Notes: generated from the sequence alone by a model not told the origin. DNA of 6,357 nt from UBA1367 sp040268355 (GCA_040268355.1 JAWRIT010000136.1:1-6357); one strand, 5' to 3'; counted from the stretch's first letter, positions 1 through 6,220 are shown. Numbers and translations: made by a program.

Positions 1-238
1 AATTCCGCGACTGGCGGAGTAGCAGACGAGAAAACAGCAGGACGGGAGACGGGGATACTCCGGGACGCCCGAAAAAACACCGCAAAAGTCCGATCTCTAG
101 CCACGGGGCACGCGGAACAAGGCCCACGCCGGCGCGTGGAGGGCAATGACGGGTGGGCCCGCCCGGGCAACGCCGTCCCTCTGGCCTCGCCGGACGGCCG
201 CATCGGATCCAAGGAGATGTCCGCACCCCCTACGCCCA
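1..238. other. Left-edge intergenic region with no supported gene
   Basis: I see no convincing gene here. The stretch holds an A-rich patch around 70-95 inside otherwise GC-rich DNA, a short CGGG-ACG-CCCG stem at 61-71, and a 6-bp stem with a 4-nt loop at 124-139 (CCACGC/GCGTGG). A minus-strand frame is open from about 104 to the left edge and could be the start of a small protein running out of the window, but it has no Shine-Dalgarno sequence and only a GTG start. A plus-strand frame is also open from base 1 onward, but it runs antisense through the vsr gene and looks accidental. The region lies downstream of the minus-strand operon. Confidence 0.5.
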
Positions 239-304
239 CGACACACAGGTGCCTCTTCCCCTGTGTCGTTTGCGAACACGGGGGAAAGAGGCACCTGTGT
301 GTCG
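239..304. repeat. 66-nt near-perfect palindrome (long hairpin), REP-like
   Basis: The left arm 239-257 is exactly the reverse complement of 286-304 (19 bp, starting CGACACACAGG). The stem continues as CCCC (258-261) against GGGG (281-284), with A285 bulged. It then runs 262-265 against 277-280, including one G:T pair, and 266-268 against 273-275 with A276 bulged, leaving a 4-nt loop at 269-272. In all, about 30 paired positions form a 66-nt hairpin. It sits 15 bp past the vsr stop codon, so it may end or stabilise that transcript. There is no T-run after it on either strand, so it is not a standard intrinsic terminator. The GGTGCCT/AGGCACC core and the extragenic position resemble REP-type palindromes mobilised by RAYT transposases. 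That link is inference from memory of such elements. Confidence 0.85.
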
Positions 305-319
305 CGGGACGCCTTCGCG

Positions 320-832
320 TCAGCCGCGGCGATGGGACCTCAGGAACCTACGTCTGGCAGCAAGTTTCCAGGGCGCGGTCGTGCCGAGCTCCACGAGTCG
401 AGCTCCTTCGCGCGTGGATGCGGCGCGGACCTCAGACACGAGCCTGCGGATCGTCGGCTCGAGACGCTCGCCCTTCAGGCGGCACTCCCACACCACCAGC
501 ACCGTCCAGCCCGCCTCGAGCAGAAGCCGATAGTCGCGCTCGTCGCGAGCCCGGTTGCGCTCGAACTTCCGCGCCCAGAACTCCACGTTGGTCTTGGGAA
601 GCGGCCGGGCGCAGTGGGGGCAGCGGTGCCAGTAGCAGCCGTTCACGAACACCGCCACCTTGCGGCCCGGATAGCACACGTCGGGGCTGCCGGGGGCCTT
701 CTTCCAGTGGATGCGGTAGCCCGCAAGCCCCGCCTCGCGCAGACGGCGACGCACCAGCAGCTCAGGACCGGTGTTCTTCGACTTGTTGGCCTGCATCACA
801 TGACGCGTGGCCACGCTCACCTCGTCCGACAT
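320..832 (-). CDS. vsr: Very short patch repair (Vsr-type) endonuclease
   Basis: A 170-residue protein of the Vsr family. These nick DNA 5' of the T in T:G mismatches produced when 5-methylcytosine deaminates, starting short-patch repair. The fold is visible from residue 13 to about 125: the KSKNTGPE entry (17-24), the GSPD motif with D51 as the probable catalytic aspartate, NGCYWHRCPHC (64-74) with H69, a TNVEFW segment (81-86), and the closing VVWECRLK (113-120). C66, C71 or H73, C74 and C117 are probable zinc ligands. E. coli Vsr has a histidine at the position of N64. The last 45 residues are basic and resemble no motif I know. The ATG lies 9 nt after the stop of the phospholipase-like gene, with no strong Shine-Dalgarno, so translational coupling is likely. 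No cytosine methyltransferase is present in the window. Confidence 0.92.
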   Translation of the reverse strand: MSDEVSVATRHVMQANKSKNTGPELLVRRRLREAGLAGYRIHWKKAPGSPDVCYPGRKVAVFVNGCYWHRCPHCARPLPKTNVEFWARKFERNRARDERDYRLLLEAGWTVLVVWECRLKGERLEPTIRRLVSEVRAASTREGARLVELGTTAPWKLAARRRFLRSHRRG

Positions 833-841
833 CTGCGCTGG

Positions 842-1816
842 TTACTCGTCCGGCTCGGACAGGTCGTCGGGGTCGACCGGCATGCCGGAGAAGTTGCGGC
901 TGCCCGTGAGCTCCTCTGCCGCCGCCTCGTCGAAGTCCGAGGAGAAGAAGGTCCGCATGGCGTCAAAGCTACGCCCGAGCGCCTCCTCGTAGAGGTCCCA
1001 GAAACTCTCCTTGGAGGTCACGCCGCTGAAGGGGTCGGTCCAGCTGGCATGCTCCTGGTTGGCAAAGATGGAGTCCGTCGAGGCACGGTCGCGGTGCGCC
1101 ATCGACCTGACGAGGGAGTAGCGCGAGCGTTTGGCGAACAGCCCCTCCAGGCCGGCGAGCAGGGCCGTCTGACGGCCGGAAGGAGAGTAGAAGGCGCGCT
1201 GCGCAAGGCGGAAGCCCTTGACGGCGTGGGTGTAGGTGTCAAGCTCGAGGGTCTTGTTGTAGGTCCAGAGGCCCAGGTAAAAGTAGAGCTTGTCAATGAT
1301 CGCCAGCACGGCGTCCGAGCCGTGTAGCACTTCGCGGTAGGGGCGGTAGGTGGCCACCGTCTCGCGGCGCTTCGTGAAGAGCACCATCTCGTCCAGGTCA
1401 CGCTCGATCTCGGCGTGGACGCGCGAGCCATCGGAGCGGTCGAGCCCCTCCACACCAGCGTCACAGAGGGCGTACTGCTTGGCGAAGACGAGCGGGTGCA
1501 CGGTCGCGTCGAGCAGATAGTGGCACAAAAAGCCAGCGGCATAGGCCTCCCCCACCGTCCGCTCGGAGGCGGTGAGCATGGACAGCCCGTCGTGCAGCGA
1601 CGAAAGGAGTTTGGCGGGGCGGGCGTGGTGCATAAGGTCGCCGATGTGGTTCCTGGCCGAGATGCGTGGGTCGACCACCAGGTAAAAGAGCGGGTCCGGC
1701 CCCTGGTTGCCCAGGAGGAACGCATCGTGGGCATCCTTGGACATGAGGTTGACCTGCGCAGAGACGCCCGAAAGCGCGTCTTGGCCAAAGAAGTCGTGCG
1801 TAAGAATCGCCGGCAT
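842..1816 (-). CDS. Zinc-dependent phospholipase C family protein
   Basis: A 324-residue protein resembling the zinc-dependent phospholipase C / S1-P1 nuclease-like fold (Pfam Zn_dep_PLPC). Candidate metal ligands are spread in the usual order: THDFFG near the N-terminus (H7, D8), GNQGPDPLFY (D41), H57, HYLLDATVHP (H99, D103, H107), and HAEIERDLDE (H134, with E136 or D140). The catalytic-looking half is residues 1-145. The rest is helical, with an acidic tail after 295. Secreted clostridial phospholipases have a signal peptide, but this protein starts directly at the first His-Asp motif and has none, so it is probably cytoplasmic; its substrate is unknown. The ATG has an AAAGGA ribosome binding site 7 nt upstream. 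It is the first gene of a probable operon with vsr. Family assignment is confident, enzymatic activity is not. Confidence 0.87.
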   Translation of the reverse strand: MPAILTHDFFGQDALSGVSAQVNLMSKDAHDAFLLGNQGPDPLFYLVVDPRISARNHIGDLMHHARPAKLLSSLHDGLSMLTASERTVGEAYAAGFLCHYLLDATVHPLVFAKQYALCDAGVEGLDRSDGSRVHAEIERDLDEMVLFTKRRETVATYRPYREVLHGSDAVLAIIDKLYFYLGLWTYNKTLELDTYTHAVKGFRLAQRAFYSPSGRQTALLAGLEGLFAKRSRYSLVRSMAHRDRASTDSIFANQEHASWTDPFSGVTSKESFWDLYEEALGRSFDAMRTFFSSDFDEAAAEELTGSRNFSGMPVDPDDLSEPDE

Positions 1817-1823
1817 GGGTCTA

Positions 1824-1829
1824 TCCTTT
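1824..1829 (-). promoter_or_regulatory. Ribosome binding site of the phospholipase-like gene
   Basis: The minus strand reads AAAGGA, followed by 7 nt and then the ATG at 1816. This fixes the start and argues against the longer frame that overlaps the gene in another phase. Confidence 0.75.
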
Positions 1830-1866
1830 CACGTGGCAGGGGCGAGCGCCCCACGCCTTCCTTGGA

Positions 1867-1895
1867 AGGGTAGCGCATCCGCATTGCTCTGCACA
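1867..1895 (-). promoter_or_regulatory. Candidate promoter for the phospholipase/vsr operon
   Basis: On the minus strand, GATGCGCTACCCT (1867-1879) contains a TAnnnT-type -10 candidate, TACCCT (1867-1872). A poor -35 candidate, TGTGCA (1890-1895), lies 17 bp upstream. Transcription would begin near 1860, giving a leader of about 44 nt with the ribosome binding site inside it. The same 13 bases occur upstream of the ankyrin-like gene at 6260-6272, which supports a shared promoter or regulator site. The -35 match is weak. Confidence 0.35.
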
Positions 1896-1931
1896 GGACG
1901 GAGCCGCGAAGGGTCTGTGGCGCACGGACGC

Positions 1932-1951
1932 CCGTGGCGGGGCCGTGGCGG
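1932..1951. repeat. Two direct copies of CCGTGGCGG, 11 bp apart
   Basis: The nonamer occurs at 1932-1940 and again at 1943-1951, one helical turn apart, immediately beside the dyad at 1953-1968. A second pair of direct repeats, CGCACGGAC, lies at 1921-1929 and 1989-1997 and brackets the area. They may be protein-binding sites in the divergent promoter region, or just chance in GC-rich DNA. Confidence 0.4.
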
Positions 1952-1952
1952 A

Positions 1953-1968
1953 TCGTCACACGTGACGA
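1953..1968. promoter_or_regulatory. Dyad, possible operator between divergent genes
   Basis: TCGTCAC (1953-1959) and GTGACGA (1962-1968) are perfect inverted repeats separated by 2 bp. The site lies about 137 bp upstream of the phospholipase-like start and 134 bp upstream of the transporter start, almost exactly midway between the two divergent genes. A 16-bp palindrome in this position suits a dimeric transcription factor. No regulator gene is present in the window, so the binding protein is unknown. Confidence 0.4.
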
Positions 1969-2056
1969 CCGGCAGCGACAGCCCGTCGCGCACGGACAGC
2001 CGCCGCACGCGCCAGCAACCCCACCAGCTCCCCCACCGGCAGCCTCCGACAACTCT

Positions 2057-2065
2057 TGTTATCCT
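2057..2065 (+). promoter_or_regulatory. Candidate extended -10 promoter of the transporter gene
   Basis: TGTTATCCT matches the extended -10 pattern TGnTAnnnT, in an AT-richer patch (2051-2069) of otherwise very GC-rich DNA. No good -35 is visible 17 bp upstream, which is tolerable for an extended -10 promoter. The start would fall near 2072, giving a leader of about 31 nt that contains the ribosome binding site at 2090-2095. Confidence 0.4.
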
Positions 2066-2089
2066 TTTGCAGGCAGGTTGGGACCGACG

Positions 2090-2095
2090 AGGGAG
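2090..2095 (+). promoter_or_regulatory. Ribosome binding site of the transporter gene
   Basis: AGGGAG with 7 nt to the ATG at 2103. It selects this internal ATG as the true start; the frame is open for another 132 codons upstream, but that part overlaps the divergent gene and does not look like protein. Confidence 0.75.
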
Positions 2096-2102
2096 CACGC
2101 CC

Positions 2103-3341
2103 ATGGCGCGTACGAAATTCACCAAGGCAGAGACCAGCTGGATCCTCTACGACGTGGGCAATTCCGCACTCGTCCTGCTCGCCACGAGCGTCATCCCCAT
2201 CTACTTCAACTACCTCGCCGCCAAGGACCCGGCGGTCGAGCAGGTCGCCGTGGGCGCGTGGGGGCTGGCCGAGACCATCGCCTCGCTCGTCATCGCGCTG
2301 CTCATGCCCATCCTGGGCTCGATCGCCGACATGCAGGGCATGCGCAAGAAGTTCATCATCGGCACGGTGGGCACCGGCGCGGTGGCGACCGTCGCAATGG
2401 GCCTGCCGAGCACCTGGCTGCCTTTCCTGGTCATCTACGTCATCTCGGCCGTCATGCTCAACGCCTCGTTCGTGTTCTATGACGCCCTGCTGGTGGACGC
2501 GACCACCGACGAGCGCATGGACGAGGTGTCGGCACAGGGATTTGCCTGGGGGTACGTCGGGTCGTGCATCCCGTTTGTCGTGTGTCTGCTCGTGGTGCTG
2601 AACGCCGAGCGGCTGGGGCTCACCATGCAGGCGGCTATGCTCATCGCCTTTGTGATCACCGCCGTCTGGTGGGTGGCCTTCACGGTGCCGATGCTGCGCA
2701 ACGTGCAGCAGACGAGCTACAAGCCCTACGAGCCCAACGCCGTCTTGCGGGCGATAACGGGCATTGGCGCCACGCTGAGAAACATCTGGGCGGACAAGGC
2801 GCTGCGCTGGTTCATCCTCGCCTACTTCTTCTACATCGACGGCGTGCACACCGTCATCAAGATGTCCACGAGCTACGGCTCCAACCTCGGCATCGAAGGG
2901 ACGCAGCTCGTGCTGGCACTGCTCGTGACGCAGTTCGTGGCGTGGCCGTCGTCGATCATCTACGGCAAGCTGGGGCGTGCGGTAGGAACCAAGCGGATGC
3001 TCCTGGTGGGTGTCGTCGGCTACTTCTGCATCACGCTGTTCGCGGCGTTCTTCCTGCGCACCGCCACCGAGTTCTGGATCCTCGCCATCTGCGTGGGACT
3101 GTTCCAGGGCGGCATCCAGGCGCTCTCGCGCAGCGAGTTCGGCAGGCTCTGCCCGAAGGAGCACGCCAACGAGTACTTTGGCTTCTTCGACATCTTCGGC
3201 AAGTACGCCGCCGTCCTGGGCACCGGCCTGGTCTCTGCGTTCACCTTCCTGACCGGCAGGCCCGAGCTCGGCGTGCTCTCCATCTCCCTGCTGTTCGTCA
3301 TCGGCTTCGTCTGCATGCTCAGGGTACCCGAGCGCGGGTAG
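2103..3341 (+). CDS. MFS transporter, UMF1 (Atg22-like) family
   Basis: A 412-residue integral membrane protein with about 12 predicted helices, as expected for the major facilitator superfamily. Family features seen are the N-terminal SWILYDVGNSA motif (12-22), FYDALLVDAT and EVSAQGFAWGYVGS in the loop-to-helix-5 region (about 125-155), and GGIQALSRSEFGRLCP (about 336-351). These match the UMF1 family, related to yeast vacuolar amino-acid effluxer Atg22 (YDWxNSA / ALSRS-type motifs). Hydrophobic stretches lie at roughly 14-34, 48-70, 78-98, 100-123, 146-168, 178-198, 233-252, 268-290, 300-320, 324-342, 362-383 and 390-408. The substrate is unknown; amino acids or small metabolites are reasonable guesses. 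The gene stands alone, transcribed away from the phospholipase-like gene and convergent with the VWA gene. The start is set by the ribosome binding site at 2090-2095. Confidence 0.9.
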   Translation: MARTKFTKAETSWILYDVGNSALVLLATSVIPIYFNYLAAKDPAVEQVAVGAWGLAETIASLVIALLMPILGSIADMQGMRKKFIIGTVGTGAVATVAMGLPSTWLPFLVIYVISAVMLNASFVFYDALLVDATTDERMDEVSAQGFAWGYVGSCIPFVVCLLVVLNAERLGLTMQAAMLIAFVITAVWWVAFTVPMLRNVQQTSYKPYEPNAVLRAITGIGATLRNIWADKALRWFILAYFFYIDGVHTVIKMSTSYGSNLGIEGTQLVLALLVTQFVAWPSSIIYGKLGRAVGTKRMLLVGVVGYFCITLFAAFFLRTATEFWILAICVGLFQGGIQALSRSEFGRLCPKEHANEYFGFFDIFGKYAAVLGTGLVSAFTFLTGRPELGVLSISLLFVIGFVCMLRVPERG

Positions 3342-3350
3342 GGCGAGGGC

Positions 3351-3381
3351 AGGACGGAGGAGGGGCTTCTGGCACCGTCCT
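3351..3381. terminator. Weak hairpin in the convergent gap, possible two-way terminator
   Basis: AGGACGG (3351-3357) pairs with CCGTCCT (3375-3381), a 7-bp stem with a 17-nt loop, in the 38-bp gap between the convergent transporter and VWA genes. The right arm overlaps the VWA stop codon by two bases. There is no T-run on either side, so any termination would be weak or factor-assisted. Confidence 0.35.
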
Positions 3382-5098
3382 AGTACACACTCAGACTCTC
3401 GAACTCGCCAGGATGCATGACCAGCTGGATTGCCCAGTTTGGCACGAGCTCGGGGCGATGGTCCTCGTCGTAGAACACAAATGCGCACTTGTAGGGTGGC
3501 ATGCGCTCGGGGTAGATGCCCCAGCCGTCGGTGAAGTAGATGAGGCCTCGTAGATCGTCAAACTCGCCTGACTGGCGCAGCTGTTGCACGTAGGTGAAGG
3601 CGGGACGGAAGTCGGTGCCGCCAAGGCCCTGCAGCTTGATGGAGCGCCGCCAACGGTCGAGGTCGGCCAGCGAGCCGAGCTTCACGTCGCTCTGCACGCG
3701 AGCGTCCGCCTGGATGATGTGGATGTTAGTCTGGGCAAAGAACGAACCTTCGCTCGAAAGCACATCAAAGGTGGTGTTCACGAACTCCTGCACGACCTTG
3801 GCAGAAACCGAGCTTGACGTGTCTATGACGATGACAAAGTCGCGGATGCGCTTCTCGCTCTTGTATTCAAGTGGCTCCACGAGCGGCACGCTGCCATACA
3901 GCTCGAGCCCATAGGTGTAGAAGATGTAGTCGAACTCGTCGTCGGAAAGACGCATGTCCTCGTGCTCGACGGCGAACTGCCGCAGGAACTCGCGGTAGTC
4001 CATGCGCTCGTGCGTGCCTACCTCAAGCTCACGGACCAGATCGGCCAGGGCCGCACCGCGCTGACGGGAGAGGGTCTCCAGATCCACGCGCATGCTCTTT
4101 GCCGCCCGCTCCCACGCCTTCTCGGCCTGCGCGAGCTGGGCCTCGGTGCGCGGCGGGGCGGCCGTCTCGCGATCGGCGATGCCTTCGCCCAACCCGTCCG
4201 GCTCACCAGCTGCCTCCTCGCCGCCCTCCGTGCCATCGGCGAGGCCGTCGCGGAAGTCCTGCGGCCCACCGGACCCATCGTGCGGCCCGTCACCGGGAGC
4301 GCCGTCCTGTCCCGACTCGCTCGATGGGCGCTCCTCGCCGTCCGGCTGAGCGCGCCCGCTCTCGGACGAGGAGCCATTCGCCGCCGGCGATCCTTTCCCC
4401 GCATCCGCACCTTGCTCCCCCGCCTGCTGCGGACCCTCTTGGTCCGAGCCGCGCTTGCCACCGGCTCCTGTCTGTGACGAAGGGGGCCACAGGCTGTGCT
4501 CGTCCACCCGAAAGAGCGGCTCCCACTGCCAGCGGGCGTTGGCCCAGGCGCCATCGCGCAGGGCCCGATAGAGCCGCTCGGCTGTGAGGGAACCTGTAAG
4601 GTCGCTCGCAATCTGCTCGAGCACCGCCGCGATCTTCGCCCCCCGCTCGCCGGGACGCGGCCCCACGATGCTGGCCGCCAGTCGCTCGGCCGCGATGTCT
4701 GACGCCAGGTTCCAGGCGCTCGCGTCCACGCGTGCCGAGACGAAGGGATGCAGCAGCACGCAATGCAGCAACACGTGCATGAGATCGTGGACCGGCGCCT
4801 CACGGGTGCGCGAGAAGGCGGCGAGCAGCTTGTCCGCATCGACGAGCAGCGTCTGGCCGTCGGTGGCAAAGGGGGCTTCGAGCCGGGCGGGTGCTAGCTC
4901 CAGCAGGCCGATGGCCGCAGAGAGGAAGGGGCTATCTGCCACGATGAGGCCCCGGGCCACGTCGAGCACGCGTTGCGCGAGGCTCCAGGCGCGCTCGTCA
5001 TGCGTCGCCTGCGAGCCGCTGTCCGCCAGCGAGCCGTCGCCCGCCTGCCCGGTCACGGGCCGCGCCCTATCTGTGTCTCGCATCGTCCGCTCACCCAT
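3380..5098 (-). CDS. Metallopeptidase-like/VWA protein (DUF2201, COG3864)
   Basis: A 572-residue soluble protein in three parts. Residues 35-200 match the putative metallopeptidase N-domain: HDLMH (104-108) stands where the family usually has HExxH, followed by WNLASD (129-134), in which D134 is a likely third metal ligand. Residues 205-318 are a Gly/Ser/Glu/Asp/Gln-rich, probably disordered linker. Residues 320-572 carry a short helical segment and a VWA-like domain with a complete MIDAS: DTSSS (D426, S428, S430), T495 in GGTDFRP, and D524 in FTDGWG. It ends near the usual NWAIQLVM segment (554-561). Family members usually act with a MoxR AAA+ ATPase, in metal-dependent protein binding or remodelling; the exact role is unknown. 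The ATG is 9 nt past the ankyrin-like stop, with AGGAGG overlapping that stop. A second ATG at codon 6 is possible but less well placed. Confidence 0.9.
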   Translation of the reverse strand: MGERTMRDTDRARPVTGQAGDGSLADSGSQATHDERAWSLAQRVLDVARGLIVADSPFLSAAIGLLELAPARLEAPFATDGQTLLVDADKLLAAFSRTREAPVHDLMHVLLHCVLLHPFVSARVDASAWNLASDIAAERLAASIVGPRPGERGAKIAAVLEQIASDLTGSLTAERLYRALRDGAWANARWQWEPLFRVDEHSLWPPSSQTGAGGKRGSDQEGPQQAGEQGADAGKGSPAANGSSSESGRAQPDGEERPSSESGQDGAPGDGPHDGSGGPQDFRDGLADGTEGGEEAAGEPDGLGEGIADRETAAPPRTEAQLAQAEKAWERAAKSMRVDLETLSRQRGAALADLVRELEVGTHERMDYREFLRQFAVEHEDMRLSDDEFDYIFYTYGLELYGSVPLVEPLEYKSEKRIRDFVIVIDTSSSVSAKVVQEFVNTTFDVLSSEGSFFAQTNIHIIQADARVQSDVKLGSLADLDRWRRSIKLQGLGGTDFRPAFTYVQQLRQSGEFDDLRGLIYFTDGWGIYPERMPPYKCAFVFYDEDHRPELVPNWAIQLVMHPGEFESLSVY

Positions 5099-5103
5099 GG
5101 CAG

Positions 5104-5109
5104 CCTCCT
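5104..5109 (-). promoter_or_regulatory. Ribosome binding site of the VWA gene, overlapping the upstream stop
   Basis: The minus strand reads TAGGAGG then 5 nt then ATG: the TAG is the stop codon of the ankyrin-like gene and its last two bases begin the AGGAGG. This arrangement indicates translational coupling of the two genes. Confidence 0.8.
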
Positions 5110-6220
5110 ACAGCAGCAGCTCGCCGAGCAGGGCGTCGCCTGATACGGGCCCTTCGTCTGCGGGCAGGTGCGCGAGCAGCCAGGCCGCCGCCTCGGCATG
5201 CCCCGCCGCCGAGGCCGCCTCCAGGGCGCGCGTGACGTTCGTCTTGGTCAGCGTCTGGTCCCAGCCGACCAGGTGCTCCAGCTCGGCCACGCGCCCGGCA
5301 CGTGCCAAGGTGAGCACAAGCTGCCCGTTGCGCTCCTCGGTGCTGGGGGCGAGGTGCGCCACCATGCGCGCCACCAGGTCCACGTCGCGCTGCAGCCACG
5401 AGAGCGCGGCGAGCCGCTCCAAGAAGACGTCGGGCGCCTCGTCGCACACGAACTCGACGATGCGGGGATGCACCTTGGGCACGATGAGGTTGCCCAGGAT
5501 GAGCCGGATGGTGCGGTCACCCTGCCCATGCGTGGCGTGCAGCTCCAGCATGCGGGCGGCCAGCGCGAGGCAAGTCTCGGCATCCGTGGCCGCACGGCGA
5601 CCCTCATGGCGAAGCAATCGGCCGGCGCGCACGAGAGCGGCACGGAGCAGGTCGTCAAAGACCACCGCGTCGAAGCGCCCCTCCGCGGCGAGCTGCGCCA
5701 CCAGCTCGCAGGTCGCAGGCAGGTCGGTCGGGACCTCATAGGCGGGCTTGGCCAGGCTCTCGTTCGCACGTCCCCGGAAGGGCTCGAAGACCTCGGTGGA
5801 GACGGTCGGGTCCATGGGATTCAAAAAGAGCGTGGGACTCTTGCGGGTGAGGTCGAAGCGCGTGAAGGTGCCCTCATGGGGCAGCAGCGCGCGGAAGGTC
5901 GTGGGCGGTCGCACGTCGCCGAGCAGGTCGACCCCCCGATCGAGCAGCAGCCGGGCGATGTCCCCTCGGGCGCACCGCAGCGCGAGCGCGAGCGCCCACC
6001 CCTCGTAGACGAACTCGGGGAAGGCGTCGTATGTCGCCTCGACCGTCGCGCGACTGCCCAGGACGCAGGCACGTTCGAGCAGGTCGACCGCATCAACCGG
6101 GGAGACCTCGGCCGAGACGGGGGCAAGCGCCGCGAGCGCCGCATGGCAGGCGGCCTCGTCACTGGCCGCCAGGGCCGTGCGCACCTGCGCCACGAGCCGC
6201 TCCACCTCCACACGCTCCAC
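5108..6220 (-). CDS. Ankyrin-like repeat protein, partner of the VWA gene
   Basis: A 370-residue, mostly helical, soluble protein with no signal peptide or membrane segment. Degenerate ankyrin-type helix pairs are visible at 73-99 (ALRCARGDIARLLLDRGVDL), 298-320 (LTLARAGRVAELEHLVGW) and 328-352 (ALEAASAAGHAEAAAWLL). A Pro-rich, less regular insert lies at about 104-165. No catalytic motif is apparent, so a protein-binding role is likely, probably with the VWA product of the next gene. The start is a GTG, chosen because GGGAGG lies 5 nt upstream. It is the first gene of the pair, with a candidate promoter at 6260-6265. The ankyrin call is based on pattern and not on a consensus-quality repeat; a general alpha-helical repeat is the alternative. 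Confidence 0.75.
   Translation of the reverse strand: MERVEVERLVAQVRTALAASDEAACHAALAALAPVSAEVSPVDAVDLLERACVLGSRATVEATYDAFPEFVYEGWALALALRCARGDIARLLLDRGVDLLGDVRPPTTFRALLPHEGTFTRFDLTRKSPTLFLNPMDPTVSTEVFEPFRGRANESLAKPAYEVPTDLPATCELVAQLAAEGRFDAVVFDDLLRAALVRAGRLLRHEGRRAATDAETCLALAARMLELHATHGQGDRTIRLILGNLIVPKVHPRIVEFVCDEAPDVFLERLAALSWLQRDVDLVARMVAHLAPSTEERNGQLVLTLARAGRVAELEHLVGWDQTLTKTNVTRALEAASAAGHAEAAAWLLAHLPADEGPVSGDALLGELLL

Noticed and set aside
1..6. AATTCC start suggesting a cloned EcoRI end
   Set aside because: A partial hexamer at the edge is easily chance, and no vector sequence is visible.
97..294. Minus-strand 65-codon frame
   Set aside because: It begins inside the right arm of the palindrome, has no ribosome binding site, and codes for Arg/Gly/Ala-rich sequence without a motif.
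239..304. CRISPR repeat or standard intrinsic terminator
   Set aside because: There is a single copy with no spacers, and no T-run follows the stem on either strand.
146..1327. Long plus-strand open frame of 393 codons
   Set aside because: It runs antisense through vsr and most of the phospholipase-like gene, crosses the hairpin at 239-304, and shows no domain; it is a by-product of high GC content.
1018..2052. Alternative minus-strand frame of 344 codons overlapping the phospholipase-like gene
   Set aside because: The product is low-complexity Arg/Ser/Thr/Pro, while the other frame contains ordered His/Asp metal-binding motifs and has a ribosome binding site.
1707..2102. N-terminal extension of the transporter by 132 codons
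   Set aside because: It overlaps the divergent gene, is not membrane-like or conserved in style, and a good ribosome binding site precedes the internal ATG at 2103.
1956..3488. Minus-strand open frame of 510 codons opposite the transporter
   Set aside because: Its His/Asp/Gly/Arg-rich product is the usual antisense shadow of a hydrophobic membrane protein, and the plus strand has clear family motifs.
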